Of a stretch of DNA of 64,000 nucleotides, positions 1 to 12,974 are shown piece after piece. Under the pieces are notes generated by a model that was not told where the DNA came from, made no database searches, and saw only the letters and a list, made by a program, of their open reading frames with translations. Position 1 is the first letter of the stretch. The number at the start of each line of letters is the position of its first letter. The position numbers were made by a program, and so were the translations under genes. Origin of the DNA: Bidens hawaiensis. Lineage: Eukaryota > Streptophyta > Magnoliopsida > Asterales > Asteraceae. The stretch covers positions 571,501 to 635,500 of the forward strand of contig JAIQDT010000108.1 in assembly GCA_021521415.1 (NCBI GenBank). The letters are read 5' to 3'.

Positions 1-884
1 ACGTTCAATTTATTTTTACCGTATTTCATTTAATATAAACTAAACAAAAATAGAAACACGGAAATAAATAAATTTAAACACGTAGGCAGCATATTGGCTC
101 CTCTTCGATTTTTGAAATCTTGAAATCGAGCCATTACATCACCTTCTTTTAATTTATCAAGCGTTTCTCTTTTGACAACACAAATTAAAACATTGTTCAA
201 ATACTCATCCCCATTCGACTACACAAATTCATCATGATAAGCTTCATTTTAGAAGAAAAAAAACAACTCTCAACGGTTGCGTTTGCAACCGGTAAAAACC
301 AACACCAGCTTCAATATACGATAAACCAAAGGAAAAGTAGCGTATTTTCTGGTTTCCACCATTACACAAGCAATGTCAAACATTCCACCCAATTTTGCAC
401 ATTTATCTCCTTCCTTTAAATTGTGATAAAAGGTCGTAAGATTACCAGAAATACACATTTTTCTTTATTACTAATGCAGAAAATCCCACTATCGTAGCCT
501 TGCCAAACTAAGAAAACGAATCACACATATTTAAACCAGACATATTTTCTATCAAACAAGTTGAGACATCACTAAATCTATTTCCAAGTTCTTGAATTTG
601 CATATCCTAAATCTTATTAAAAACTTCGACCTCAAAATGATTTCGATTAATAATGATATTCTTTCGCTTTCTTTGATTACCATAACTTTTCGTCACATCT
701 AACATCGAAATGTTGTTTTTTTTTTCACGAAACGATGTCACACTAGCCAACATCTTGTCAACCCCGTTTTGTCTTAGATAATTCAATGCTCCATTTGTCC
801 CAATTGTCAACTTAAACGCTTCTAACAAGTCTTAACTCTTTTTTTAAAAATGTTTTGATAGAGAATTTGTGAGGCCTAAAGTAG
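1..884 (-). pseudogene. hAT-like transposase, C-terminal half (broken)
   Basis: Reading the minus strand from 884 down gives a decayed match to plant hAT-type transposases of the DUF4371/zinc-finger-MYM1-like group. An NSLSKHF-like stretch near 840-870 is followed by an open piece (607-828) with LRQNGVDKMLASVTSFREKK. After it comes a segment with AKLGGMFDIACVMVETRKY and LVYRILKLVLVF (270-458), the position where hAT proteins carry the C-terminal dimerisation region. Stops and frameshifts separate the pieces, so it cannot be translated as one chain. The sequence stops abruptly at 884 where an LTR begins; the missing N-terminal half lies in the same orientation at 20952-21880. Family assignment rests on recalled family patterns, not on a search. 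Confidence 0.6.
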
Positions 885-2352
885 TGTCACGCCCCAACCA
901 AAGGCGGCGGAACATGCTGGGATGCAACGGATTGCCCAAAACACAAGACACTATTAAAATGATAATATTTAATCAACTCATTTATTTCATAAATCAATAA
1001 ACAACACATCTTATTCATACAAACAAATCGAATACAAATAAACAAATATATTGTTCGTTTTACTAATATCCTAATAGTCTTGATAACGTTTTTCGTCAAG
1101 TTTTCGAGTCAACCAAAGTCAAACCTGTAACATTTCATAAAATAAAGTTTATCAACACAAAGGTTGGTGAGAAATTCATAAGTTTGAGCATCTAGTATAT
1201 AGTAAGGAAAAGCCACAAAACTTGTATACGAAACGATAAATAAAAAGCAATAACTTGGATAAATAGATATCGCTAATAGAATTACGTTAGCGACACCTAA
1301 CTATAAGGGGATGCCAAATAGTCTAGGATTTTATAATTATCGTTAATTGCATTAAGTTAACGACACCTTGCTATAAGGGGATGCCAAATATACTAGGATT
1401 TTATAGTTACACCAACCAAAAAAGATAAACACATAGGCATATAATCATAGAACACCAAATTGAGCAATTATTCAAGTAAAGTATACAATAACGTTTGTGG
1501 TTTAAGATTCAAGTAAATAAAGCATTTAGTTTGATGAGTATGAAATGTCACCCCCAAAATAAAAGATAGAAAACGGGGTATGAAAGTACTCATGTTCAAG
1601 TATTAAACTTGATCGGTAAAATGACGGGTAACCGGAAGGATGAGGTTGATCGAGCAAGGTCTAGGTGAAAGGAAAACTTGTATATGAAAGGTTTTCTAAG
1701 AAATTTTAAAATAAATTAAATGAAAATAAATACAAACAATTTAAAGTTTAAGGTTTAAAAATGTAAATAGTTAAGAACTTATAATAATAACCCTTTAAAA
1801 ATGTAAGTTTGCTCGAAACCGAGCTAAAGTATCTAACCTTAATATTTACTCAACCTATGTTAAGTAATAAGGTGGGTAAAATGCAAGAATGCAAGTCCCT
1901 TTGAGATAAAGATACTAAAACGGGTTTTAACGAGTGTTTCGGGTTGTTGGTTCGGGTCTTGATAATTGGTCAAACCCAAAGTCAACTTTCCAAAATAAAG
2001 AATGTTATGAGATAACTCAATAAAATTTAATAAGACTTAACCAAGTATGTAGTTCTATTGTTTTAGAACTAATAACGTCTGTTAAGCGAGTGTTTGGTTT
2101 TGTCGGTCCAAACTTTGTTATAAAATCAAGTTTGATCCAACATTTCCAAGTACTTAAGAAAATAATTAAAATCAGTTTATAAAGTATTTTTGAAGATTTA
2201 TACAAGTCTTGATAGCTAAAAACACACTTGTGTGTCTTAAGCGAGTGAAAATCGGTTTGGTTCGGTTTCCATCTCACAATAAGTTCCTAGATGGTTTTCA
2301 CATACCCAAATATTAAAGAACTTGTATAATAATTTATAAATGATGAAACTTA
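885..2352 (-). repeat. Left (3') LTR copy of the non-coding LTR element
   Basis: Starts TGTCACGCCCC and is collinear with 5186-6664, with scattered substitutions. Homology ends near 2352, although the right copy continues for another 500 bp before the Helitron and about 740 bp after it. This copy therefore seems to have lost its distal part. It contains two near-duplicate short blocks (about 1290-1330 and 1365-1400) with the shared words CTATAAGGGGATGCCAAATA and CTAGGATTTTATA. Confidence 0.65.
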
Positions 2353-2407
2353 ATTTTTAATCTATAATTGATTTTTTGAACACATGAGGTTGTTATGAAT
2401 ATAATAG

Positions 2408-2438
<31 letters not shown>

Positions 2439-5170
2439 ATTAGGAAAATAATTAAACTCGCGTGCGTATGAAGGGGTTTTAGGCTTCGAATGGTGAATGG
2501 TTTGAAAATTTGGTGAATAGTGAGTGTGTTTTGGTTGTCTTGCGTAGTTGGGTTTTCTTGAGTTGGATTGATGTCGTTTGTTGAGCTTAGGTCGTTTGAG
2601 TGGGTTAGGCTTAGATGATTTGTGTGAGTAGTGTTTGGGCTATTTAGGTGAGGTTTTGCTTATTTGAGATCGGGTTAAGTTGATGGGTTGGATAATTTGA
2701 TCTTGACTAGTTTGGGTTGAGATCCGGTTTATACATGAATTTGTAAGAAGTGTTCGGGGTTACTACTTTTGATATCAAACCCTATGGTTGGATGGGAATG
2801 GTGTGGCGACATGGTTTGTGATTTGACATAGCATGGATCGAAGGATTGAGTCATAGTTGGGTAAGCTTTGGTTTGTATATGTCCAAGGCGTTAGGTGGAT
2901 GTGTTTGTCGATGCCTTTGAAGCATTTGGATGGTAAGTTTGATAGGTTTTTGTGGCGTAAAAGTGTCGGTATTTAGGGCTTTTTGTTGGGTTAATGTTGT
3001 ACATCTTGGATTTTTCATGAGGCTTGAGTTGGTGAGGGTATACTTTTGGATGTTTAGATTTCGTTCATACTGAGGAAAGACTTGAGTACGTGGGAAAGCT
3101 TTTGAAGTGGAGGATGATTTGATTTGAGACGTTAGGTTGAGAGGGAATACGGGTGTTTGGAAAATTGGGGTTGCGTCTCGGGAAATTTTTGACCAATAAT
3201 AAATATTAATTTGGAAATATCATAATTTATAAATAGTATTTGAGACCCTCATAAATCTTTTCATAATTAAAATTACAAGTTACTATGTATATATATATAT
3301 ATATATATGTAAATAAAATATTGGGATTCAAGCTTGTGAATTACAACAACAATTTTTTTTCACTAAAACGGGAGATGTTACAATACGTCGGGTCGGCTTA
3401 AATTGTAAAAATAATTTACGAGGAAATGTTGAAATAAACCAACCCGCGTAACGTAACTTGTTCATGAAATTCTTAAAATTAAGTAGTTGGAAATATCACG
3501 GAAAACTAAGATAATAAAGTTTGCATTTTAATGTTTATTGTAAAAATAAAAGTTGATTGTCATGATGAAGCAAAATAAATTTTGATAAGGATCAAATTAA
3601 GATTTCTTGCTTATGAGGAAATTAAAATAAGTGAATTGAATGTCAAAATTTGTTATGAGGTGTCAATGTGAATGATGAATGTCATTTGGGTATACAAAGG
3701 TTGCGTAATGAAAATTTTTACCAAGCTCGTTATTTAAGATCGTGTAACGAAAAGTATCATTGTAAGTTAAAATAAACAGCATGGTGATTCGAGAAATCGA
3801 ACTAAACGATTTTTGTCTCTAAAATAGAATTTCTATGAAGTTTTGCATGAGAATTTCAAGAAAATTACAAGCTATAAGTTTGTGAATTTCTTGAAAAATC
3901 AATGTGAAACTACCATAAGAAATTTTAAAACGAGGAAAATCGTATGATATAGATTTTATTTGTAAAAAGTTATAATGAACCATAAATTGCATAATGAAAA
4001 TTGTTATGAAAATGGATATGGGGTAATGAAAATTCTACCATGTGTATTATATAATATAGTGTAATTAAAACGTCGTGAGAATTTAAATAATCGATTTTGT
4101 GAGATGATAGTTTCAAAATAAACGGAATTGTTATAAAAATAAAATTTCATGAAATTTTGTATGAAAACTTTAAAGACAATTTAAAATCTATATAATGAGA
4201 ATTTACTTGAAAATTTAAGGTAAAATTTATCATAAAACTTTTTTTAGTATGATGAAATTCATATGATAAAAATTGGGTTTATAAATAGTCTTAATGAACA
4301 AAGATGACATATTAAAAATCACTATAAATAGTTCAAAATATATATATTATTATTACTATTTTTTTAACTTACATTGAAGAGATCGTAATAAATGAATTTT
4401 TGTAACAAAATCGCTGTGTGAAATCAATATAAGAAAATTTTTGTAAAAACTTTATCATGTGAAATCAAAACATATTAGAATAAATCATAACGGTCAAATA
4501 GAATTATATAAATGAGAATTTTGTGACGAGAATTTATATGACAATGTAAAAAGGAAAAATTATTTAAATCTTTGAAATTTGTAAATAATGTCTTAAGATT
4601 TAAAGACGGAAAAATCGTGCATGAACCACCATGACTTGATATTCTGAAACTAAAAACTTTTTTACAAAAAAAAAATACCTTGTTGGAGTTTAAACATGTG
4701 CACGTATCACCGCGTCTTTTTCATGGTTTCGACTCAAATGACGATTGTAACAAAAACAATAAATCGGAATACAACGTCATGTCAAGACACTAGTCCACGA
4801 ACCACCGTGGTTCTATTGTTTCAAAACCGAATTTGGATGGCGACCGGAACGCTCGCATTCGAAAACTTAAAGTGGTCATCTCATATGAGACAATCTTTAA
4901 GGAGATTTGAAACAACGGGATCCAAGTTAAGCTCGTGATCCATAAAACATAATAAAAACTAATGGTTTTGTGTTTTAAGGCAAGGATACCTTGGAGTACT
5001 ATGAAAGTGTGTGTATGTGTATATTTATGATTTGATTAAATAAGTATATAAATAAACAAGTGTAATGAACAATCAAGTAAGGTAAACACGTATAGGCAAC
5101 ATGTATAAGGACCCTGAAGCATAGACTATACTAGGTCATTACGTCTAACCACATATCCTATAGTCTTGTG
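2353..5170. other. Non-coding interior of LTR element
   Basis: AT-rich sequence with no open frame longer than about 80 codons and no recognisable gag or pol motif. It contains a (GT)n(TA)n microsatellite at 2406-2440 and a (TA)n run at 3287-3309. A stretch at 3376-4752 has 9-bp inverted ends and might be a separate degraded LTR. The G-rich, T-rich part at 2460-3200 is non-coding. Confidence 0.5.
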
Positions 5171-5185
5171 GCTCTGATACCAATT
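5171..5185 (-). other. Primer-binding site, tRNA-Met type
   Basis: The plus strand reads GCTCTGATACCAATT directly before the TGTCAC start of the right-hand LTR. Its complement contains TGGTATCAGAGC, the usual plant LTR-retrotransposon primer-binding site for initiator tRNA-Met. This fixes the element's orientation as minus and makes the right-hand repeat the 5' LTR. Confidence 0.75.
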
Positions 5186-7173
5186 TGTCACACTCCGACC
5201 AACGGCGGCGGAACATGCCGGGATGCAACGGATTGCCCAAAACACAAGACATTATTAAAATGATAATATTTAATCAACTCATTTATTTCATAAATCAATA
5301 AACAACACATCTTATTCATACAAACAAATTGAATACAAGTAAACAAATATATTGTTCGTTTTACTAATATCCTAATAGTCTTGATAACGTTTTTCGTCAA
5401 GTTCTCGAGTCAACCAAAGTCAAACCTGTAACATTTCATAAAATAAAGTTTATCAACACAAAGGTTGGTGAGAAATTCATAAGTTTGAGCATATAGTATA
5501 TAGTAAGGAAAAGTCATAAAACTTGTATACGAAACGATAAATAAAAAGCAATAACTTGGATAAATAGATATCGCTAATAGAATTACGTTAGCGGCACCTA
5601 ACTATAAGGGGATGCCAAATAGTCTAGGATTTTATAATTATCGTTAATTGCATTAAGTTAACGACACCTTGCTATAAGGGGATGCCAAATATACTAGGAT
5701 TTTATAGTTCCACCAACCAAAAGCGATAAACACATAGGCATATAATCATAGAACACCAAATTGAGCAATTATTCAAGTAAAGTATACAATAACGTTTGTG
5801 GTTTAAGATTCAAGTAAATAAAGCATTTAGTTTGATGAGTATGAAATGTCACCCCCAAAATAAAAGATAGAAAACGGGGTATGAAAGTACTCATGTTCAA
5901 GTATTAAACTTGATCGGTAAAATGACGAGTAACCGGAAGGATGAGGTTGATCGAGCAAGGTCTAGGTGAAAGGAAAACTTGTATATGAAAGGTTTTCTAA
6001 GAAATCTTAAAATAAATTAAATGAAAATAATTACAAACAATTTAAAGTTTAAGGTTTAAAAATGTAAATATTTAAGAACTTATAATAATAACCCTTTAAA
6101 ATTGTAAGTTTGCTCGAAACCGAGCTAAAGTATCTAACCTTAATATTTACTCAACCTATGTTAAGTAATAAGGTGGGTAAAATGCAAGAATGCAAGTCCC
6201 TTTGGGATAAAGATACTAAAACAGGTTTTAACGAGTGTTTCGGGTTGTCGGTTTAGGCCTTGATAATTGGTCACACCCAAAGTCAACTTTTCAAAATAAT
6301 GAATGTTATGAGATAACTCAATAAAATTTAATAAGACTTAACCAAGTATGTTGTTCTATTGTTTTAGAACTAATAACGTCTGTTAAGCGAGTGTTCGATT
6401 TTGTCGGTCTAAACTTTGTTATAAGATCAAGTTGGATCCAACATTTCCAAGTACCTAAGAAAATAATTAAAATCAGTTTATAAAGTATTTTTGAAGATTT
6501 ATACAAGTCTTAATAGCTAAAAACACACTTGTGTGTCTTAAGCGAGTGAAAATCGGTTTAGTTCGGTTTGGTACGGTTTCCATTTCACAATAAGTTCCTA
6601 AATGGTTTCCACATACCCATATATCAAAGAACTTGTATAATAATTTATAAATGATGAAACTTAAGTCTTTACAACCCAAAAGTTAACAATAAATTCTTTA
6701 AACGAAAGTTCGGTTTGGTTCGGTTTCCATCTCACAATAAGTTCATAGATGGATTCCACATGCCCAAATATCCAAGAACTTGTATGATAATGTACAAATG
6801 AAAATAATTAAGTTTTTACAACCAAAAAGTTAACAATAAAGTCTTTAACAAAAGTTTGGTTTTCGGTTCGGATCTAGTTTCGGGTTAAGACCGAGGTTAG
6901 AATCCACAAACCCATAACCATAGAACTTATAAAAAATGATTTATAAATTGAGATCTAACATTAAATATGTTTAAACAAGTATTTAAAATAAACTAGTAAG
7001 CAAAGTTCGGTTTACGGTTTAGAGCTACTTACGGTTAAACCGAAGCATAGGCTCTCAAACCCATAACCATGGAACTTCATAAATATGATAAATAAACTAA
7101 AATGAGCAGAAGTTAAGCATGGTTAGTATGTATAAACAAGTTATATAAGTGTGTGTGTGTGTGTATATATATA
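5186..7173 (-). repeat. Right (5') LTR, first part, up to the Helitron insertion
   Basis: Collinear with the left copy to 6664. It then contains about four diverged tandem units of roughly 140-170 bp (from about 6555 to 7140), each starting with a GTTCGGTTT-like block and carrying CACAAACCCATA-like and AGAACTT-like words. It ends in a (GT)n(TA)n tract that is cut at 7173 by the Helitron. The LTR resumes at 20207. Confidence 0.6.
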
Positions 7174-8110
7174 CTAGTAGAAACACGCGCGATGCGACGG
7201 GTATGTAGTTGCCATCAGTTTGATTCGTTACGAATATGGTATATAGAGGTGCACAAACAGGATATTTTCAGAAACTGGAACCATGTAGCAACCGTCTCCG
7301 GGTGTGGTCAACAAAAATCAAGAACCAAGTCGATTAGGAACCAGTTCCAAATATGTTCAGGTATTTGACAAGGTTTTTATTTGGTTTCAGGTAGTGTTGG
7401 GTCGGGTTTGGACTGGGTATTGATAGAACCGGTCCCAGCATGTCCAAATCGGTTCCGGTTCCAAGCAGAATTGGGTCCAGAACCGATTTTTTTTTGCTCA
7501 CCATCAATGGCATATACTCTTTTTTGAAGGCAAAAACAGTATTTACTTGCATGTTTTCTATTGCTTCTCTTCACCCACCTAAAAACAAAAGGTGATTAAT
7601 ATAAAAGGAACTAAGCGCATGATATCCAATATTTACCAGTTAAATATGTGTACAAAAATCAATTTTGAGTCTTGTTCGAGATTAAAAGAATGCAGTCACT
7701 TCAATGTACCATATACATTTCACTATAAAAGTATTTAAGATAAGCCAAGTACCACAAGTTAAGAAGTCTTGACATCACAAAAAACCCAAACTATCATAAG
7801 TTTCGTAACACACAAAAAGATGACCATAGCAGAATCTCATATTTCATAAAATGCATGTGTCTCACGGTGCAAAGCAAGGTTCAAAGTGAGAACGAAAATT
7901 GTATCCTGCATATACAGCAGCTGATCCGAAATCTTCTTCAATCCTCAAAAGCTGCAACTTTAATAAACAATATTAAGATCAATAATTTGAAGCACTAAAG
8001 ATCAGGTACTCAAGAAGATAATAATATTAATATTAATGGATTTCGAGTGCAACCAAGCCAAACAAAAAATTTTTGATTCAAATTTTCAAGTTTTTGTTTA
8101 AAATTCAAAT

Positions 8111-8378
8111 CAAATACATCGGTTAACTACCTGAAAATGACCCGAACCGATTAATAACCAATGGTTAACTGAACCGAAACCATAACCAAATTATTGGTTT
8201 TGATTTGTGATGATTTTCACATAACTGAAGCAGGTCAGTTTCAGCAAATACATCGATTAATTAACTGAATGAACCGAACCGATTAATAACCAATGGTTAA
8301 CTGAACCGACCATAACCGAATTATCGGTTTCGATTTTTGTGATGATTTTCACATACCCGAAGCATGTCAGTTTCGGTG
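8111..8378. repeat. Two-unit tandem duplication
   Basis: Two units of about 133 bp each begin AAATACATCG and share CGAACCGATTAATAACCAAT, then GGTTAACTGAACCGA and GATGATTTTCACATA. They are diverged by several substitutions and small indels and have no coding potential. Confidence 0.7.
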
Positions 8379-8859
8379 AAAGCCTATTTTAATAAAAGTG
8401 AGCATGTGTTTCGACACTAAAATATTAGCAGCATATTAATACAAAAAAACTATAAATGTTATCAACAAAAGTGTAAATAAGCTTATCAGCTAAGGACTTC
8501 CAGAGTATGTGGCTGCTCCTGTTCATAAACTCAAAGGCAAGCATGCCTTACAAACCACAAGTTTCGAACTTAACCAAAAACTGACATGCGCACACAACAA
8601 ATAAGAAATAATAAGTACCTGCCTATTAACCAAAAGAAGTACCGGAAGAGGGGTTATCAGGTGCAACGGGCACATCAGTCATCCTTGAGTTTTGTTAACA
8701 TGAGGCCCGTTTGTTTGGGATTCAGCTCTTTAATTCCGTAGTAACTGTAACAAATGAAATATAAAAGCTACTCCAACATAGAAACTATAACATCTAGGCA
8801 TGTAAACAAAACAAACGTTAAGTGAGCAGCTCCCGAAGCACTCGGCAGGAAGTACGTTT

Positions 8860-9230
8860 AATTAAATCAATGAACACGAACACATGTTTCGTCATTAATT
8901 TATTTCAGTGAACATTTGTTAGTTTATGTTCGTGCATTTATATTCATTCAAATATTAACAGAAAATAATTAAATATAGTTTGTATTTTATTCACGTTCGG
9001 TTATGTTCGTTTTTTAAGTTTTATATTTGTCTGTTTATGTTTGTTCATATTTGTTCGTTTATGTTTGTTCATTTATGTTCGTGAAGTATTCTTTTAGATT
9101 TTTAATGAATGAACATAAACGAACAAGAACATGATCATTTTTTAAACGAACAGCATGAAACATATGATGGTTCAACTAACTGTCTGTGTTCGTGTTCATT
9201 AAATGATCGAACACGAACATGCCATTGTAT
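8860..9230. repeat. GTTCG/CGAAC-rich degenerate repeat
   Basis: Dense, imperfect GAACACGAAC and TATGTTCGT words occur on both strands and can fold back on themselves. A similar composition occurs at 48830-49320 inside the WVD2-like gene, so the two are probably members of one small dispersed repeat family. Not coding. Confidence 0.5.
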
Positions 9231-11021
9231 TTGAAACCTAGCAACAATGAATCCTATAGTGCAAGACATTCTTAAAGTATCATTCATACAAGCAAACAAG
9301 ATATTATAACTACGGAAAGAGCTTGGTCTGGAATTGCGAAACATGCTATCAAAAACCTGCGCGATGCATATTATAAAGCTACTATATCACCATGGTTTAT
9401 ATTCTATCAAAGGAACCGATAACAGTACTATTTCTATAAATAAAAAGCAAAAAATAATTACTATGATTTTGTAGGCAAACCTTGATTAGTTTTTACCTCT
9501 ATTAACAAACGTGTAAAGCTAAAGCCATTTTCACTGCTATTGCAAGGGGTCAAAGGAACCGTCCTCGGAGACGGACCGGATTAAATCAGATTCAGGTCTG
9601 ATCGAAGTACGAGGCGGAATCGGAATAGGTGGTTCGGTCACGGGAGAACCTGTATTCAAAATAAAACAACATATATAATATTCAGAAATAACTACAACAA
9701 TGTTGTCATGTTGATATAGAAACAATGTTCTTGCATCCATGAATACCTGCCAACTCTCACTTGTTCTTCCGGTATTGGTTCATTCGAATTGGTGCGGGCT
9801 TAGGTGGTCGTTGTATTCTGAGGTTGTGGAAGCTCAAACCGATACCTTTCTTTCCTCTATTTCTTGTGGAAACAAGAGTTGTATCATGTTCCATAGAACT
9901 GTATTGATGTCAATATCTGCAATTGCTGAAACATATAAACAAACCAAAGATTTATAATTAATACTTATGAATACTGAATACTAAAACACACATGTATCAG
10001 CAGCATTTAAATACAAATAACATGATTTTAAATTTGAAACCATACTAAACCACATTGTTTTATGACTATTGAGAAGAACTTAACAATTACCATTCTAGCT
10101 ATTTCAAATGCTAGGAAATTAAAACTCAACAGCTAGTTAGCTGGTTATCATAATTCAAAAGTAATTATCTTTCAAATTAAAAACCAAACTTATTCCTTTT
10201 TCTAATATAAACGAATTATGATACAAATGTCATTAAATTTGCCCCATAATTCACCTTAATGACATTTAGGGGACCAATTAAGTCATCAGGTAAGATAAAC
10301 ATACCAACCCAAGCAGTGCTAACAGATGTGAATGAGGTCCGTTATACCGTAAACGCAACTTTATGCGTCTCAAATGTGTCCTGAAATTAAAAACCATAAA
10401 AACGATAATATAAGAAAACAAACTCAATTCAATAAACAAACGAAACCCTAACAAATCGGAAATAAAGAAAAAATGAAACATAACTCAAATAAAATACCTT
10501 TGTTGATAAAAAAAAAAGTATCTTCAACGGCTGACCATAATTCAAAACATTCTTTCGGATATAAAATATTGGTAACTTCCTTAAAGCAGAGGAACCCTTT
10601 CCTAGTGATTTGCATACACTATACAGAAAATCGAATTTTAGGGCTTTCACTTTGTTGCGATGTCGTAAGATCGAGTGCAGATCAACAAGGTGTCTAATTA
10701 ACACATGAGAACTTCATGGTTGATCATTTTCAAAAAAAATGACAAAAACTAATTTTACCTTGGTTGAATCCTTTACGCCAGAGACTTCAACTCCCAACTG
10801 TTACAATCCAAGTCCTACATTAAATTCCAACAACACTAATTTTAATGAATTAAAACCTTTATAATGAATTTTAGCTCTTTTTGCCAGAACATCCTAGAAT
10901 CATAATAAGAATATTAAAAATAAAAGTTTAAAAACGACACCAAACTGTATACCGGTGATGTCCTTCTTCAATCCAGTTCAATCGGTTCCTTTAAACATCT
11001 TTTACTCTTCAAATCAAGGGT

Positions 11022-11026
11022 ATAGA
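11022..11026. other. Target-site duplication of Copia element (left)
   Basis: ATAGA immediately before the TGTTGGG start of the left LTR. The same five bases follow the last LTR fragment at 19766-19770. Confidence 0.85.
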
Positions 11027-12128
11027 TGTTGGGTTTCAACGGTGGTCCGAGAAAAAAATCGGTTAAACTATTTACGGTTAAACTGTTTAAAACTCGTTTT
11101 AGTTAATATTTCGTTTCGATAATTATTAATCCATATTAATAATTAAACTCATAAACGAACAATAAAACGCAGCGGATAAAAACGAGTATACGAACCATAA
11201 ATGGAAACCCGAACCCGGATCCGATTACAACAATACGAGTACGAATAAACGAGTAATAAACAACCATAGAGTGTTTGTCGATATACCTCGGTATGAAACC
11301 GGGACGATACACCGCGAGTTTACGAGAAACGCTAGATCTGAGACACAATCAATGAACCCACAATCTGACCAGCGGCAGCGGCGGCGTCCAACGGCGGCAG
11401 CGGCGGCGGCGTAGGACGGCGGCGAGTGGTACAGTAGTGGAGGACAGGAACTGACAGTGACAAACACCAGCAAACAGCAACAACAACTTGAAACAACTAT
11501 CGCCGGAAAAGATGGAGCTCGCCGGAGAAGATGGAGTTCGCCGGAAAAACGATTTCGCTCCTTAAACAGTACCGGAGCACGAATAGCTGCGGTGGTGTTT
11601 ATAGGGATTGAAAGGAGTGTGCGGCGGTGGCTGTGTTAAGCTAGTGGTGGCCGAAAATGTTCGCCGAAAAATCGGGGTTCACCGGAAAAACGTGAATAGC
11701 TTGCGGTGAGGTACTGGACGTCGCCGGAAGTTCGTATAGTGTAGTAGTGGTGTTTCCGGTGGCCGATAAGTAGAGGGAGTATGTTTGTGACTGGCGGCGG
11801 TTTTCCGGTGGCCGGAAAACGGCGCCGGAAATGATGAAGATGGTGGCTGTGTTTCTTTTGTAGATTATCTTTTTTTTATAATAATAGTATCTCTTATATT
11901 TATAGTAAAAGTAATTAGGGTTTAAACAATTTAAAACCAATAGGCTTAAAGCCCAAACACCAAATAAAAGCCTAGTCCATCAACATGTCCTATTATGAGA
12001 TTGTGTCGGGCCCAGTTAGCGTAAACGTATAAGTGGGTTTATATCTCGTTACCCCCGGTGTAACTCTGTCCGGGTCACGTTCGGGTCGGTCACGTTGACT
12101 TGACCCGAAACGTCCATAAAATCCAACA
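11027..12128 (-). repeat. Copia element, left (3') LTR
   Basis: 1102 bp, starting TGTTGGGTTTCAACGG and ending ATCCAACA. By eye it differs from the copy at 18323-19423 by about five substitutions and one or two indels, so the pair is about 99.5 percent identical. It includes a GGC-rich tract at 11370-11415 and repeated CGCCGGAA words around 11500-11850. Confidence 0.9.
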
Positions 12129-12974
12129 GTCTCCCACTTGGACGTATTTGGGTCAAGTATCGCAACGCTGATAGCCAGAAGCGTTCTAGCTACACATAGC
12201 TGTCCCCAACCGAATGTGACATTTTAAATCCATAACCAAAGTATCTTGGAATACCTTATTGCAAGACAATGAATTTATAGTAATCGTTGTCATCTATCCT
12301 TTCCGTATAAGACATGAAATTGAATAATGAGACATGGATCAAATCAATCTCATACAGTGTTCAATTATTTTAGTTCTCGATATAGAGTCAAAGTGGTCCA
12401 ATCAAACACACAGTTAGTTTGGGTGAGGCCTCACACTTTACCAGTTTGAATCAACGAGGGCGCCAATATGTCTAACTGTTACATTTAAATGTAAGAGTAC
12501 AGAATCCCATCTTGACTACATACAACTCCCACTGAACTCCAGAATATTCCCAATCAATGCCTTTATGGCTGGCAGTTACGCGACAGCGGTTGACATGATC
12601 AAAGAATATTCCTCGGTAAACGAAAGTTCTAATATGTATCTCAGGTCTAAGGATACTAAATGAGCATACTATTATCAAAACATCTTATGATCAAGATCCA
12701 TGAAGATGATTTGATGCGAGTTACATCCAACGTCATTCATAATGAGGTCTGTGAGTTTGGAAGTCAACTGCTTGAGTCCAAAGTCAGAATAGTCTTAATT
12801 CAGAATCGCTCCCACGAGTCTGACCGACTACGAATAATTTAGAATACAATATTCACGGATTAAACGTATTAAAATGAACACGGTAGTATTATTCAACGTC
12901 TGCATTTAACCATTAAATCAAAAGTGAATAGAAAAGTACAACTGATTAAAACGTTCATACATCCAAATACTAAA
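12129..12974 (-). other. Copia 3' untranslated internal region with polypurine tract
   Basis: The minus strand reads AAGTGGGAGAC directly before the 3' LTR (12129-12139), a typical Copia polypurine tract. The remaining 830 bp to the end of the polyprotein gene have no coding signal. Part of this region (12129-12357) is duplicated at 19424-19652. Confidence 0.8.

Larger units (their letters stand above)
7862..10704 (-). pseudogene. Captured gene fragments inside Helitron (3' part)
   Basis: Several minus-strand pieces look like exons because they are bounded by splice-like signals. 7862-7951 follows TTGCAG and encodes 29 residues ending SHFEPCFAP plus stop. 9537-9649 follows TACAG and reads through SPVTEPPIPIPPRTSIRPES. 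9750-9925 follows TTTCAG and includes INTVLWNMIQLLFPQEIEE, which recalls the segment after the RING finger of some plant RING-type ubiquitin ligases. 10305-10380 lies between CAG and GT. 10480-10700 may hold another exon ending before GTATTT. Some pieces contain stops, so the copy is not expected to make the original protein. I do not recognise the donor gene with certainty. Confidence 0.45.

Noticed and set aside
880..7180. AGTAG at 880-884 and 7176-7180 as a target-site duplication for the first LTR element
   Set aside because: The right-hand AGTAG lies within the terminal CTAGTAG of the Helitron that interrupts this LTR, so the match is chance. The element continues after 20207.
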